A DNA stretch of 64,000 nucleotides from Rhizorhabdus phycosphaerae (GCF_011044255.1 NZ_CP049107.1:2753501-2817500); one strand, 5' to 3'. Positions 23,265 to 32,957 are shown, counted from the stretch's first letter. Notes: generated by a model not told the origin, from the letters alone. A program made the numbers and translations.

Positions 23265-25334
23265 ATGTCGCGCATGGCCATCGATCGTCGGACCATCGGT
23301 CTCCTGGCGGCGTTCGCGCTCGTCCTGATCGGAACGCTGCTCCGCGCTGCTTATCTCGCTCCGCCATTCGGACCGGCCGACGTCCTCCAGATCGTGCTTC
23401 TGGCGCTGCTCGCCTTCTCGGCGCTGCTCGGCGCGGCCTGGACCGCCCATGTGCGGGCGGTCGTTTCGGCCGATCTCGAACGCCGCGAACTGACCGATGC
23501 GCTCGAACTCACCGCCGTCATGGTGGTCGATGATTGCGGCGTGATCCAGCATTGGTCGCGGGGCTGCGAGGAACTTTACGGCTGGTCGGCGGCTCATGCG
23601 GTGGGCGCGCGTCGCGTCGACCTCCTGTGCAGCCGATCCCGGCAGAGCCTCAAGGGGTTGTGGACCAGCCTGCTGCGCGAAGGGCGGATGACCAACGAGA
23701 TGGTCGAATATCATCGCGATGGCCGCCAGCTCATCGTGCACGACAATATCAAGCTCCTCGACCAGGGCCTTGGCCGCCATGCGGCGGTGATCGCCGTGAC
23801 CGACGTCACCGAATGGCGCAACGCGCAGGATGCCCTGCGGCTCAGCGAGGCCCGCCTGGCGACCGCCGTGTCCGTCCAGGGCATCTTCATCTACGAAATC
23901 GACCTGCCGTCGCGGCGGCCGATCTGGACGACACCGGGGGAGATGTTCTTCGGCCGTCCGCTCGAAAATTGTGCGGGCGGTAGCCCGGTCGACGGGCCCG
24001 GTCCCGAACATTATACCCATATGCGCAAGGCGCTCGAGGCGATCGAGGCCAGCGGCCATGACCGCGTGCATTTCGACTTCGAGTTCGAGCATCCCCGGCG
24101 GGGCAAGCGGCTCGCGGAAGGCTGGGCGCGGATCATCCGCGATCTCGACGGGCGACCGTTGCGCCTGCTCGGTACCCATCTCGACGTCACCGAACGGCGC
24201 GCGCGAGAGCGGGCCCTGCGCTCCGGAGAGGCCGAGCGCGAGGCGATCCTCGCGACCGTTCCCGATGCCATGTTCGTCTGCAACCAGCGCGGCGTGGTCC
24301 GCGTGTGCAGCGCCTCGGCCTGCCGCCTGCTTGGCTATCCCGAGGCGGAACTGGTCGGCCGCAGGCTGGTGGACCTGATCGAGGATGATCGCGGTCGGTC
24401 CGCGATCCGCCGCGACCTGCGCGCAGCGCTCCACCGGGGCCTCGATTCGGAATGGCCACTGCCAATCAGCCTGCGCCGCGCCGACGGCGAAATCCTGCCC
24501 TTGTCCTTCGTGATCGGGCAGACACGGATCGATGGCGCCCGCCTGTTCGTCGTGTTCGGGCGCGACATGCGGCCGGCGATCGCCACAGAAGAGCGATTCC
24601 GGCGGATGAACAACGATCTGTCGCAGGTCTCCCGTCTCGGCATGATGGGCGAAATGGCCGCAGTACTCGCGCATGAGCTCAGCCAGCCGCTGTCGGCGGT
24701 GGTCAATTTTCTCGGCGCGGTCGACCTGATGCTGGGGTCGACCGAAGAGCCTGATCCGGACAGGCTGCGTCACGCGGTGGTCCGGGCCAGCGAACAGGCT
24801 TCGCGTGCGGGGGAGATTATTCGGCGCCTGCGGGCCTTCATCCTGCGCGGAGAGGCCGACATGCGGGCAGAATTGCTCCCGGCGCTGGCACGGGAAGCAG
24901 CCGCGCTGGCACTGTTCAACAGCGGCGCCTTCGGCATCCGGCTCCATTACGAATTCGAAGAGGAAGACCGTTACGTGCTGTGCGACCGGGTGCAGATCCA
25001 GCAGGTTCTGGTCAACCTGATCCGCAACGCCGCGGATGCCATGGCCGCAAAGGGAAATGGCCCGCACGACCTCACCATCGCAACGACTTTAGCGAGAGAC
25101 GATTTGATCGAAGTGCAAGTGCGTGATTCGGGCCCAGGCGTGGCGCCCGAAATGCTTGAAAGGCTGTTCCGGCCATTTGCGACCACCAAGCGCGAAGGGC
25201 TCGGCTTCGGCCTGGCCATATCGCGCCGGATCATCGAAGCGCATGGTGGCCAGCTGTCGGCGGAATCGGTTCCGGGAGGAGGCGCTGTCTTCGCGTTCAC
25301 GCTGCAGCCGATGAGCGGGGAGGGCGGGCGATGA
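23265..25334 (+). CDS. PAS-domain sensor histidine kinase, FixL-like architecture without the haem histidine
   Basis: Kinase of 689 residues. Two membrane helices lie within the first 70 residues, then come three PAS modules (about 80-190, 200-320, 325-440), a HisKA domain with His in AHELSQPLSAVVNF and an HATPase with NLIRNAADAM and GLGFGLAISRRI. The last PAS resembles FixL (PEAELVGRRLVDLI), but the position of the proximal haem histidine is not His (region DDRGRSAIRRD), so oxygen sensing through haem is not supported. The stop overlaps the FixJ-like gene by ATGA. ATG 23274 is an alternative start. Confidence 0.88.
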   Translation: MSRMAIDRRTIGLLAAFALVLIGTLLRAAYLAPPFGPADVLQIVLLALLAFSALLGAAWTAHVRAVVSADLERRELTDALELTAVMVVDDCGVIQHWSRGCEELYGWSAAHAVGARRVDLLCSRSRQSLKGLWTSLLREGRMTNEMVEYHRDGRQLIVHDNIKLLDQGLGRHAAVIAVTDVTEWRNAQDALRLSEARLATAVSVQGIFIYEIDLPSRRPIWTTPGEMFFGRPLENCAGGSPVDGPGPEHYTHMRKALEAIEASGHDRVHFDFEFEHPRRGKRLAEGWARIIRDLDGRPLRLLGTHLDVTERRARERALRSGEAEREAILATVPDAMFVCNQRGVVRVCSASACRLLGYPEAELVGRRLVDLIEDDRGRSAIRRDLRAALHRGLDSEWPLPISLRRADGEILPLSFVIGQTRIDGARLFVVFGRDMRPAIATEERFRRMNNDLSQVSRLGMMGEMAAVLAHELSQPLSAVVNFLGAVDLMLGSTEEPDPDRLRHAVVRASEQASRAGEIIRRLRAFILRGEADMRAELLPALAREAAALALFNSGAFGIRLHYEFEEEDRYVLCDRVQIQQVLVNLIRNAADAMAAKGNGPHDLTIATTLARDDLIEVQVRDSGPGVAPEMLERLFRPFATTKREGLGFGLAISRRIIEAHGGQLSAESVPGGGAVFAFTLQPMSGEGGR

Positions 25335-25957
25335 CCGAGCGGCATGTCTATGTCGTCGACGACGATGATGGCCTGCGTGCCTCGGTCGAGATGCTGCTCG
25401 AGGCGGCGGGCGGCTTCATCACCTCCGGCTTTCCCTCGGGCGAGACCTTCCTGCAGGAACTTCCGCGTCTTGAGCCGGGCTGCGTGCTGCTCGACCTCAA
25501 CATGCCGGGCCTCAACGGGCTCGAGGTGCTGCGCCTGCTGCGTCAGCGCGATCGCCGCTTCGAGACGATCCTGCTGACCGGACAGGGGGACATCGGCATC
25601 GCGGTCGAGGCGATGAAGGCCGGCGCGATCGACTTCATCGAGAAGCCCTATGACAACCGGATGCTGCTCGGGGCGCTTGCCGCCGGTTTCGCCCGGATCG
25701 AAGATCGCGAGCGCGAGGAGAGCGCTATTCAGTCCGCGCGTGACGGCATCGAACGACTGACGCCGCGCGAGCGCGACGTTCTGCTGGGGCTGATCGATGG
25801 CAAGGCGAACAAGATCATCGCCTTCGAACTCGACATCAGCCCACGCACTGTGGAGATCTATCGCGCCAATCTGATGGACAAGCTGGGCGTCCGCAGCGTG
25901 GCGGAAGCGGTGCGGATCGCCTTCGCGGCTGGGCTGGTTTCGGTGCTGCCGAAATAG
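25331..25957 (+). CDS. FixJ-like response regulator
   Basis: Protein of 208 residues. It has a receiver domain with the phospho-acceptor in LLDLNMPGLNG near residue 57, a LTGQGDIGIAVEAMKAGAIDF output face typical of FixJ/TtrR, and a LuxR-type HTH (LTPRERDVLLGLIDGK, ISPRTVEIYRANL). Coupled to the PAS kinase before it. The FNR-type box at 36.2 kb could belong to a FixK/FNR layer under such a pair, though no fixK gene is in the window. Confidence 0.92.
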   Translation: MTERHVYVVDDDDGLRASVEMLLEAAGGFITSGFPSGETFLQELPRLEPGCVLLDLNMPGLNGLEVLRLLRQRDRRFETILLTGQGDIGIAVEAMKAGAIDFIEKPYDNRMLLGALAAGFARIEDREREESAIQSARDGIERLTPRERDVLLGLIDGKANKIIAFELDISPRTVEIYRANLMDKLGVRSVAEAVRIAFAAGLVSVLPK

Positions 25958-26018
25958 GCTGAACGTAACGGCGCGCAGAGAGTTTGACCGGTCCGTGCGT
26001 GCCGGATAGGTCAGTGGC

Positions 26019-27029
26019 ATGACTTCCGCTGCGTCCCGGCCCTTCTCCGTCCTCGTCACCGGCGGCGCCGGCTACATCGGCAGCCATGCCGTGCTGGCGC
26101 TGCTCGATGCCGGCTGGCAGGTGTCCGTCCTCGACAATCTCGTCACGGGCTTCCGCTGGGCGGTGGACTCCCGCGCCCGCTTCCACGAAGGCGACATTGC
26201 CGACGACGCGCTGGTCGCGCGCATCCTGGCCGAGGACGGGATCGGTGCGATCCTCCATTTTGCGGGCTCGGTCGTCGTCCCCGAATCGGTCGTGGATCCG
26301 CTCAAATATTATCGCAACAACACCGCCAACAGCCGCAGCCTGATCGAAAGCGCGGTGCGGGGCGGCGTGCGCCATTTCCTCTTCTCCTCGACCGCGGCCA
26401 CCTACGGCATCCCGGACAGCATTCCGGTCCGCGAGGACATGCCGACCGTCCCGATCAATCCCTATGGCATGTCGAAGCTGATGACCGAGGCGATGCTCAA
26501 GGACGTCGCCGCCGCGCATCCGATCAACTATTGCGCGCTGCGCTATTTCAACGTCGCCGGGGCCGATCCGCAGGGCCGCACCGGCCAGTCGACGGCGGGC
26601 GCCACGCATCTGATAAAGGTTGCGGTCGAGGCCGCGCTCGGCCGGCGGCCCGAGGTGGCGATCTTCGGGACCGACTATGCGACACCGGACGGCACCGGGG
26701 TGCGCGACTATATCCATGTCGCCGATCTGGCCGACGCACATCTCCATGCGCTCGAAACGCTGATCGCCGATCCGGATGCGAGCCATGTGATGAACTGCGG
26801 CTATGGCCGCGGCTTCTCCGTGCTCGAAGTGCTCGACTCGGTCGATCGGATGGCGGGCAGCAGCATCGTCCGCCGCATGGAACCGCGCCGCGCAGGCGAC
26901 CCGGACGCGCTGATCGCGGACAATAGCCGCATCCTCGCGACGACCCCATGGCGCCCGCGCCTGGCCGACCTCGACACGATCGTGGCGCACGCGCTGGCGT
27001 GGGAACGAAAGCTCGCCGCGCGGGGCTGA
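26019..27029 (+). CDS. galE: UDP-glucose 4-epimerase
   Basis: Extended short-chain dehydrogenase of 336 residues that interconverts UDP-glucose and UDP-galactose. The NAD motif GGAGYIGSH is at residue 15, and the catalytic pieces FSSTAATYG and PYGMSK follow. The DYIHVADLADAH segment is typical for GalE. It starts 61 bp after the FixJ-like gene and converges with the GST gene. Confidence 0.93.
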   Translation: MTSAASRPFSVLVTGGAGYIGSHAVLALLDAGWQVSVLDNLVTGFRWAVDSRARFHEGDIADDALVARILAEDGIGAILHFAGSVVVPESVVDPLKYYRNNTANSRSLIESAVRGGVRHFLFSSTAATYGIPDSIPVREDMPTVPINPYGMSKLMTEAMLKDVAAAHPINYCALRYFNVAGADPQGRTGQSTAGATHLIKVAVEAALGRRPEVAIFGTDYATPDGTGVRDYIHVADLADAHLHALETLIADPDASHVMNCGYGRGFSVLEVLDSVDRMAGSSIVRRMEPRRAGDPDALIADNSRILATTPWRPRLADLDTIVAHALAWERKLAARG

Positions 27030-27043
27030 TCAGCCGAGCGCCG

Positions 27044-27700
27044 TCAGAATTCCGCGTCCAGTTCCTCGACCTCTTCGGGCTCCTCCAGCGCAGCCTTCGT
27101 CCATTGCTGCATCAGCGGCCAGGCAATCACCGTGTCGCGATAGGCGGCGCAGGCGGGAGCGAGCGGGACCGCATAGGTGACGAAGCGGGTCGCCACCGGG
27201 GCGAACATCGCGTCTGCCACGGTCGGCGCGGCGCCGAACAGCCAGGGGCCGCCATAACGGGCGATACAATCCTGCCAGATCGCCTCGATCCGCTCGATAT
27301 CGGGCTTTGCGCCGGCGAACAGCCGGAAGCTCTCATGCCGCGTGCGGAGGTTCATCGGTAGCGCCGAGCGGAGATTCTGGAAGCCCGAATGAATCTCGCC
27401 CGATATCGAGCGGCAATGCGCGCGAGCGAGCTTGTCGGCGGGATAGAGGCCTGCATCGGGAAAGCTCTCGTGCAGATATTCGGCGATGGCGAGCGTATCC
27501 CAGATGCCGGCGCCTTCATGGGTCAAACGCGGCACCAAAACCGAGGGCGACAGCAGCAGCAGCTCTGCCCGCTGGCCCGGCGCATCGATCGGGACCATCT
27601 CCTCGACGGGGTCGAGCCCCGCCATCCGGCAGAGCAGCCAGCCGCGCAGCGACCAGGAGGAGTAGTTTCGGCTGGACAGCGTCAGGACGGCTTGCGGCAT
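27044..27700 (-). CDS. Glutathione S-transferase family protein
   Basis: Protein of 218 residues with an N-terminal thioredoxin-like domain (SSRNYSSWSLRGWLLCRMAGL, the first serine cluster placing a catalytic Ser) and an all-helical C-terminal domain with the APTVADAMFAP capping motif. ATG 27700 is chosen because GAGGGGG precedes it by 6 bases; ATG 27727 is in frame upstream. Substrate unknown. It is divergent from the PHA depolymerase gene with 135 bp between. Confidence 0.85.
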   Translation of the reverse strand: MPQAVLTLSSRNYSSWSLRGWLLCRMAGLDPVEEMVPIDAPGQRAELLLLSPSVLVPRLTHEGAGIWDTLAIAEYLHESFPDAGLYPADKLARAHCRSISGEIHSGFQNLRSALPMNLRTRHESFRLFAGAKPDIERIEAIWQDCIARYGGPWLFGAAPTVADAMFAPVATRFVTYAVPLAPACAAYRDTVIAWPLMQQWTKAALEEPEEVEELDAEF

Positions 27701-27835
27701 CGGCACCCCCTCTATGTCTGCGATCATGGCACCAAAGCGGGACGGGCGTCAAAATTTTATGGCGCAGTGCAACATAAAAACATTGGCACGCGGTCAAAGA
27801 GCTGGCTTATTGTCCGCAGAGGGGGCGCGTCTGCC

Positions 27836-29053
27836 ATGTTGTATCAGTTCTACCAGGCGATGACCGATCTCGCCGCGCCGATGCGGATGATGGCCGAGGC
27901 GGGGCTGCGGGCGCGGCCCATGTTCGGGGCGCTGGCCCGGGAACCGCTGGCCAACAGCATGTTCGCGGCGCTGGACATGGTCGCGAACACCCGGCTGATC
28001 GCCGAACGGCCCGACTATCGCATCACCACCGCTCTGAGCGGCAATGCGGATGTGCCGATACGCGAGGAGGTGATCGCCGCCACCCCCTTTGGAGATCTGC
28101 TTCGCTTTGCCAAGGACGGTCCCGTCCTCGAACAGCCCAAGGTGCTGCTCGTCGCCCCGATCTCGGGCCATTTTGCCACGCTGCTGCGCAACACGATCGA
28201 GGTGCTGCTGCGTGACCATGACGTCTATGTCACCGACTGGAAGAATGCGCGCGACATTCCCCTGGCGGCCGGGGCGTTCGGCTTCGACGACTATGTCGAC
28301 CATGTCGTCCATTTCCTCGAGGAAATCGGCCCGCCGGTCCACATGGTCGCAGTGTGCCAGCCCTGCGTCCCCGCGCTGGCGGCGGTTGCGCGTATGGCGG
28401 AGGACGCCAATCCCGCCTGCCCGCGCAGCCTGACGCTGATGGGTGGACCGGTCGACGTGCGGATCAATCCCACTGCCGTGAACGAGCTCGCCACCGCCAA
28501 CAGTTTCGAGTGGTTCAAGGACAATCTCATCCATAGCGTGCCCCTGCGCTACGAGGGGCGGGGGAGGAAAGTCTATCCGGGCTTCCTTCAGCTGAGCGCC
28601 TTTATGGCGATGAACTCGGGCCGCCATTTCGAGCAGCATCGCACGCTCTATCAGCATCTTGCCGATGGCGAGGAGGAGCAGGCGCGGTCGATCCGCGAAT
28701 TCTACGACGAATATTTCGCGGTGCTCGACCTGACCGCCGAATTCTATCTGGAGACGATCGATCGCGTGTTCCAGCGCGCCCTGCTGGCAAAAGGCGAACT
28801 CGACCATCGCGGCAAGCGTGTCGATTGCAGCCGGATCCGGCGTACCGCGCTGCTGACCGTCGAAGGCGAACGCGACGACATCTGCGCGGTCGGCCAGACC
28901 GCAGCGGCCCACGATCTTTGTACGGGACTGCGCCCGCATATGAAGCGCCATTATCTGCAGGCCGGCGTCGGCCATTATGGCGTGTTCAGCGGTCGGCGCT
29001 GGGAAAGCCAGATTTACCCGCAGGTGCGGGCCCACATCCTCGCCGCCTCCTGA
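27836..29053 (+). CDS. phaZ: Intracellular polyhydroxyalkanoate depolymerase
   Basis: Cytoplasmic PhaZ of 405 residues that degrades storage PHB/PHA granules to hydroxyacids. It starts MLYQFYQAMTDLAAPMRMM as in the PhaZ1 family and has no signal peptide. The nucleophile is a cysteine in AVCQPCVPALAAV, the cysteine lipase-like box of intracellular depolymerases. The C-terminal LTVEGERDDICAVGQT and VGHYGVFSGRRW supply Asp and His. PHA turnover yields acetyl/propionyl-CoA precursors, fitting the first cluster. Confidence 0.93.
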   Translation: MLYQFYQAMTDLAAPMRMMAEAGLRARPMFGALAREPLANSMFAALDMVANTRLIAERPDYRITTALSGNADVPIREEVIAATPFGDLLRFAKDGPVLEQPKVLLVAPISGHFATLLRNTIEVLLRDHDVYVTDWKNARDIPLAAGAFGFDDYVDHVVHFLEEIGPPVHMVAVCQPCVPALAAVARMAEDANPACPRSLTLMGGPVDVRINPTAVNELATANSFEWFKDNLIHSVPLRYEGRGRKVYPGFLQLSAFMAMNSGRHFEQHRTLYQHLADGEEEQARSIREFYDEYFAVLDLTAEFYLETIDRVFQRALLAKGELDHRGKRVDCSRIRRTALLTVEGERDDICAVGQTAAAHDLCTGLRPHMKRHYLQAGVGHYGVFSGRRWESQIYPQVRAHILAAS

Positions 29054-29096
29054 TCCTCACGGCCGCGCGGCGCGGTAGCCGTTCCAAGCACCAGGC

Positions 29097-29129
29097 AAAA
29101 AAAAGAGGCCGATCCCGAGGGACCGGCCT
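29097..29129 (-). terminator. Intrinsic terminator pointing left
   Basis: Read on the minus strand, an 11-bp GC-rich stem (AGGCCGGTCCC pairing with GGGATCGGCCT, one wobble) is followed by CTTTTTTTT. The T run is at 29104-29097. It points toward the 3' end of phaZ, which is on the plus strand, so it needs a minus-strand transcript starting to its right. No minus-strand protein gene lies there, so it most likely ends a small RNA. Confidence 0.7.
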
Positions 29130-29200
29130 TGAAAGTTTTAGGAGAGGATGCCTGAAAGGCCTCTCCTTTGTGCATCTGCGAACATGATTCGGCAAGCAAA
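29097..29200 (-). ncRNA. Candidate small RNA between phaZ and the OPT transporter
   Basis: Minus-strand transcript candidate made of two structures. The first hairpin has AGGAGAGG (29167-29160 on minus) pairing with CCTCTCCT (29147-29140), with inner CCT/AGG pairing. An A-rich single-stranded linker (CTAAAACTTTCAA) leads to the terminator with an 8-T tail at 29097. This is the usual build of an Hfq-binding trans-acting RNA, with CUCUCC as an anti-Shine-Dalgarno-like segment. The 5' end is not determined; no clear promoter was identified. A spurious 71-codon frame across the region has no conserved look. Confidence 0.45.
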
Positions 29201-29343
29201 AAATGTGCAGGTGCGAAAAGAAGCTGCAATCGTTTGATTCTGCCGTTTTTTCGAGTTTCATCGCTGTCAGTTCACTGCACCTGCGTTGATGGCCATGGTC
29301 GGGGCACTCCGCCGCGGCATTGCCACGTCGGGTGGGACAGAGC

Positions 29344-31347
29344 ATGCAGGCGGAGAATGGCGACAAGGACGACGCGATGACGGGACGGGACGGCGCGGTC
29401 GTGCGCGAGCTGACGCTGCGGGGCGTGTTGCTCGGCATTGCGATCACCTTCGTCTTCACGGCGGCGAACGTGTATCTCGGGCTCAGGGTGGGCCTGACCT
29501 TTGCGACCTCGATCCCGGCGGCGGTCATCTCGATGGCGCTCCTGCGCCTGGTCCGGGGCAGCACCATCTTCGAAAACAACATCGTCCAGACCGTGGCGTC
29601 TGCGGCGGGTTGCATCGCCTCGATCATCTTCGTCCTGCCGGGGCTCGTGATGATCGGCTGGTGGCAGGGCTTTCCCTTCTGGCAGACCTTCTTGCTCTGT
29701 GCGTCGGGCGGGATGATGGGCGTCGTCCTGTCGGTGCCGCTACGGCGCGCGCTGGTGACCGGTTCCGATCTTCCCTATCCCGAGGGTGTCGCCGCCGCCG
29801 AGGTGCTCAGGGTGGGCACGCAGACCGTCGAGGGTGCGGCCGAGGCGCGCGCCGGGCTGCGGACGATCGGGCTCGGGTCGCTGGCATCGATCGGTTTCGC
29901 CCTGCTGGCAGCCACCCGGCTGGTCGCGGCCGAGGCTTCGACCTGGTTCCGGCTGGGCGGAAGCTATGCCGCGACCGGCGTGTCCGCGTCGCTGTCCTTC
30001 GCGCTGCTCGGCGCGGGGCATCTGGTCGGCCTGTCGGTCGGCCTCGCCATGGGGCTGGGGCTGCTCATCGCCTTTGGTGTCGCCACCCCGATCCTGTCGG
30101 CGATCGCAGCTGCGCCCGGCCCCGCCGAAGAGGCCGCGCTCGCCGTGTTCGCCGGACAGGTGCGCTTCTTCGGTGCGGGTGTCATCGCCGCCGCCTCGAT
30201 CTGGACGCTGGGCAAGCTCGCACGCCCCCTCTGGCGCGGCATGGCCGACGCAATGGCCGCGTCCCGCCGGCGCAAGGCCGAAGGTGCGCTGCTGCCGATC
30301 GAGGAACAGGATGTTCCGGTGGGCTGGCTCGCGGTCATCGTCGTCCTGGTGGCATTGCCGATTCTGGGGCTGCTCTGGCATTTTCTGGCCAGCGGCCCGC
30401 TCGCCGGTCTTGCCGTGCCGCTGTCGCTCGCCTTCTATGTCTACGTCCTGCTGATGGGCGGGTTCGTGGCGGCCGTGTGCGGTTATATGGCGGGGCTGAT
30501 CGGTTCGTCCAACAGCCCGGTGTCGGGCCTCGCGATCCTCGCCGTGCTGGGGTCCGCGCTGCTGCTGGCGGTTGCGGTCAGGCCGTTGGCCGGCGCCGAG
30601 GCGGGGCCGCAGCTCGTCGCCTTCGCCCTGTTCGTGACCGCGCTGGTGCTCGCCTGCGCGGTGATCGCCAACGACAATCTCCAGGACCTCAAGACCGGCC
30701 AGCTGATCGGTGCGACGCCGTGGAAGCAGCAGGTCGCGCTGATGGTCGGCACGCTCGCCGGGTCCGCCGTGATCCCCCCGATCCTCGACCTGCTCAACCA
30801 GGCCTATGGCTTCGCCCCGCTGCCGGGCACGGGTCTGCCGAGCCCGACGTCGCCGCTGCCCGCGCCGCAGGCGACGCTGATCGCCGGCCTCGCGCGCGGC
30901 ATATTGGGCGAGGGGCTCGACTGGAACATGATCTTTCTGGGCGCGGGCGCGGGCCTCGTGTTGGTCGCGCTGGACGCGCTGCTCGGCCGCCGCGGTCTGT
31001 TGCGCCTGCCGCCGCTCGCGGTCGGGATCGGCATCTACCTGCCGATGTCGGCGACCTTGCCGGTCGTCATCGGCGCGGTGATGGGCCATCTCTACGAACG
31101 CCGCCATCGGGGCGGTGCTGCCCAACGCATGGGGGTTCTGCTCGCTTCGGGCTTCATCGTCGGCGAAAGCCTGTTCGGGGTGCTGCTGGCCGGGCTGATC
31201 GTCGCGACGGGCAGCGGTGCGCCGCTCGCGCTGGTGGGCGGCGCACATCCGGGCCTCGCCATGGCGGCCGGGGCCGTGCTGGTCGCGTTGTTGCTGGTGC
31301 TGCTCTACAGGGGAGCGGCCCGCGCCGCTGCGCGCATTGGGAGCTGA
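29344..31347 (+). CDS. OPT-family oligopeptide transporter
   Basis: Integral membrane protein of 667 residues with about 14-16 hydrophobic helices. Family features include the first helix FTAANVYLGLRVGLTFATSIP, the NNIVQTVASAAG segment and the NSPVSGLAIL loop. OPT members move peptides or metal chelates by proton coupling; the substrate is unknown. Starts at 29344 or 29377 are both possible (AAGGA lies 8 bases before the second). The C-terminus converges with gluQ, 12 bp apart. Confidence 0.88.
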   Translation: MQAENGDKDDAMTGRDGAVVRELTLRGVLLGIAITFVFTAANVYLGLRVGLTFATSIPAAVISMALLRLVRGSTIFENNIVQTVASAAGCIASIIFVLPGLVMIGWWQGFPFWQTFLLCASGGMMGVVLSVPLRRALVTGSDLPYPEGVAAAEVLRVGTQTVEGAAEARAGLRTIGLGSLASIGFALLAATRLVAAEASTWFRLGGSYAATGVSASLSFALLGAGHLVGLSVGLAMGLGLLIAFGVATPILSAIAAAPGPAEEAALAVFAGQVRFFGAGVIAAASIWTLGKLARPLWRGMADAMAASRRRKAEGALLPIEEQDVPVGWLAVIVVLVALPILGLLWHFLASGPLAGLAVPLSLAFYVYVLLMGGFVAAVCGYMAGLIGSSNSPVSGLAILAVLGSALLLAVAVRPLAGAEAGPQLVAFALFVTALVLACAVIANDNLQDLKTGQLIGATPWKQQVALMVGTLAGSAVIPPILDLLNQAYGFAPLPGTGLPSPTSPLPAPQATLIAGLARGILGEGLDWNMIFLGAGAGLVLVALDALLGRRGLLRLPPLAVGIGIYLPMSATLPVVIGAVMGHLYERRHRGGAAQRMGVLLASGFIVGESLFGVLLAGLIVATGSGAPLALVGGAHPGLAMAAGAVLVALLLVLLYRGAARAAARIGS

Positions 31348-31359
31348 GCGGACACGCGA

Positions 31360-32217
31360 TCAGCCCGTAGCGTGTGCACCGCGCAGTTGCGCCAGGATTG
31401 TGGCAGGGTCCGTCCCATCCTCGCGCATCGACGCCAGCGATGGGGATCCGGCGCGCTTGGCCAGGCGATTGCCGTCCGCATCGGTCAACAGACCATGATG
31501 ATGGTAACGCGGCGTCGGCAGCCCGAGCAGCGCCTGGAGCAGGCGGTGCACATGGGTCGCCTCGAACAGGTCGCGCCCGCGCACGATGTCGGTGACCCCC
31601 TGATCGGCATCGTCGACCGTGACGGCGAGGTGATAGCTGGTCGGCGCATCCTTGCGCGCCAGCACGACATCGCCATGCACCTCGGGCCGGGCGACGACGC
31701 GCCCCGCATCGGCATCATGCCACTCGAGCGGCCCGGTCAGGGCAATCGAGCGTCCGGCGTCCAGCCGCCAGCAATGCTGTTCGCCGGCCGCGATCCGTTC
31801 GTCCCGTTTGCCCGCTTCGAGCAATCGGCAGGTGCCGGGATAGAGCGGGCCATCTGGCCCATGTGGCGCACCGGCGCTCGCTGCGACTTCCGCCGCGATC
31901 TGTGATCGCGTGCAGAAACAGGGATAGACGAGGTCCATCGCCTTCAGCCGATCGAGCGCGGCGGCGTAGAGCGGAAGCCTTGCCGACTGGAACAGGGGCG
32001 GGGCGTCCCAGTCGAGCCCCAGCCAATGAAGATCCTCGATTATGCCCGCGACATGTTCGGGCCGGCAGCGACCCGGGTCGATGTCCTCGATCCTGAGCAG
32101 GAAGAGTCCGCCACCTGCGCGGGCGAGGTCGTGGGCGCGCATCGCCGAATAGGCGTGACCCAGATGCAGGCGGCCCGTCGGGCTGGGAGCGAACCGGGAA
32201 ATCAGCGGTTCGCGCAC
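31360..32217 (-). CDS. gluQ: Glutamyl-Q tRNA(Asp) synthetase
   Basis: Shortened glutamyl-tRNA synthetase paralogue of 285 residues that glutamylates queuosine in the tRNA-Asp anticodon. It has the catalytic core only: SRFAPSPTGRLHLGHAYSA carries the HIGH motif (HLGH), and RLAKR replaces KMSKS near the end. The anticodon-binding half of GltX is missing, as expected. The stop lies 12 bp from the convergent OPT gene. Confidence 0.93.
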   Translation of the reverse strand: MREPLISRFAPSPTGRLHLGHAYSAMRAHDLARAGGGLFLLRIEDIDPGRCRPEHVAGIIEDLHWLGLDWDAPPLFQSARLPLYAAALDRLKAMDLVYPCFCTRSQIAAEVAASAGAPHGPDGPLYPGTCRLLEAGKRDERIAAGEQHCWRLDAGRSIALTGPLEWHDADAGRVVARPEVHGDVVLARKDAPTSYHLAVTVDDADQGVTDIVRGRDLFEATHVHRLLQALLGLPTPRYHHHGLLTDADGNRLAKRAGSPSLASMREDGTDPATILAQLRGAHATG

Positions 32218-32390
32218 AGGGACTCTTGACGAGGAGTCAACGGAAATGCTGTCATGCCCATGTCACGCTTTCCGGCGAAAGAGTGGCCACAGAGGACGCG
32301 GCCGGTTCGGCCATAGGCGTTCCGGTGTGCGAACGGAAGGTCGAGGGCGAAGCGACCGGTTCTCCACTTTGCGGGAGGCCTGGTTCGACC

Positions 32391-32957
32391 ATGTACCACT
32401 CCGATCTCATGCGCCATCCGGACAGTTGCCCGGCGCTCGTCCTCAATGCCGACTACACCCCTCTCAGCTATTATCCGCTGTCTTTGTGGAACTGGCAGAC
32501 GGCGATCAAGGCGGTCTTCCTCGAACGGGTCGACATCGTCTCGCATTATGACCGCGAGGTCCGCAGCCCCAATTTCGCGATGAAGCTTCCCTCGGTCATC
32601 GCCCTGCGCCAATATGTGCGCCAGTCCGAAAACCCGGCTTTCACCCGCTTCAACCTGTTCCTGCGCGACCGCTTCTCCTGCCAATATTGCGGCGCCACCA
32701 CCGATCTGACCTTCGATCATGTCATCCCCCGCGCACAGGGTGGCCGCACGACCTGGGAAAATGTGTCCACGGCCTGCGCACCGTGCAATCTGCGCAAGGG
32801 CGGACGCACCCCGCGCCAGGCGGGCATGCGCCTGTTCGAGGCGCCCCGTCGGCCGACCAGCTGGGAACTGCAGGAAAATGGCCGCAGCTTCCCGCCCCAT
32901 TATCTCCACCAGAGCTGGCGCGACTGGCTCTACTGGGACACCGAGCTAGACGCCTGA
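32391..32957 (+). CDS. HNH endonuclease domain protein
   Basis: Protein of 188 residues with a C-terminal HNH domain. CQYCG (about residue 100) and CAPCNLRKGG form the structural zinc site, and TFDHVIPRAQGGRTTWENV carries the catalytic His and Asn. The N-terminal third (LNADYTPLSYYPLSLWNW) is typical of the chromosomal HNH proteins found once per genome in alphaproteobacteria, whose role is not established. ATG 32391 is the first start before conserved sequence; GGGAGG is somewhat far upstream. Confidence 0.88.
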   Translation: MYHSDLMRHPDSCPALVLNADYTPLSYYPLSLWNWQTAIKAVFLERVDIVSHYDREVRSPNFAMKLPSVIALRQYVRQSENPAFTRFNLFLRDRFSCQYCGATTDLTFDHVIPRAQGGRTTWENVSTACAPCNLRKGGRTPRQAGMRLFEAPRRPTSWELQENGRSFPPHYLHQSWRDWLYWDTELDA

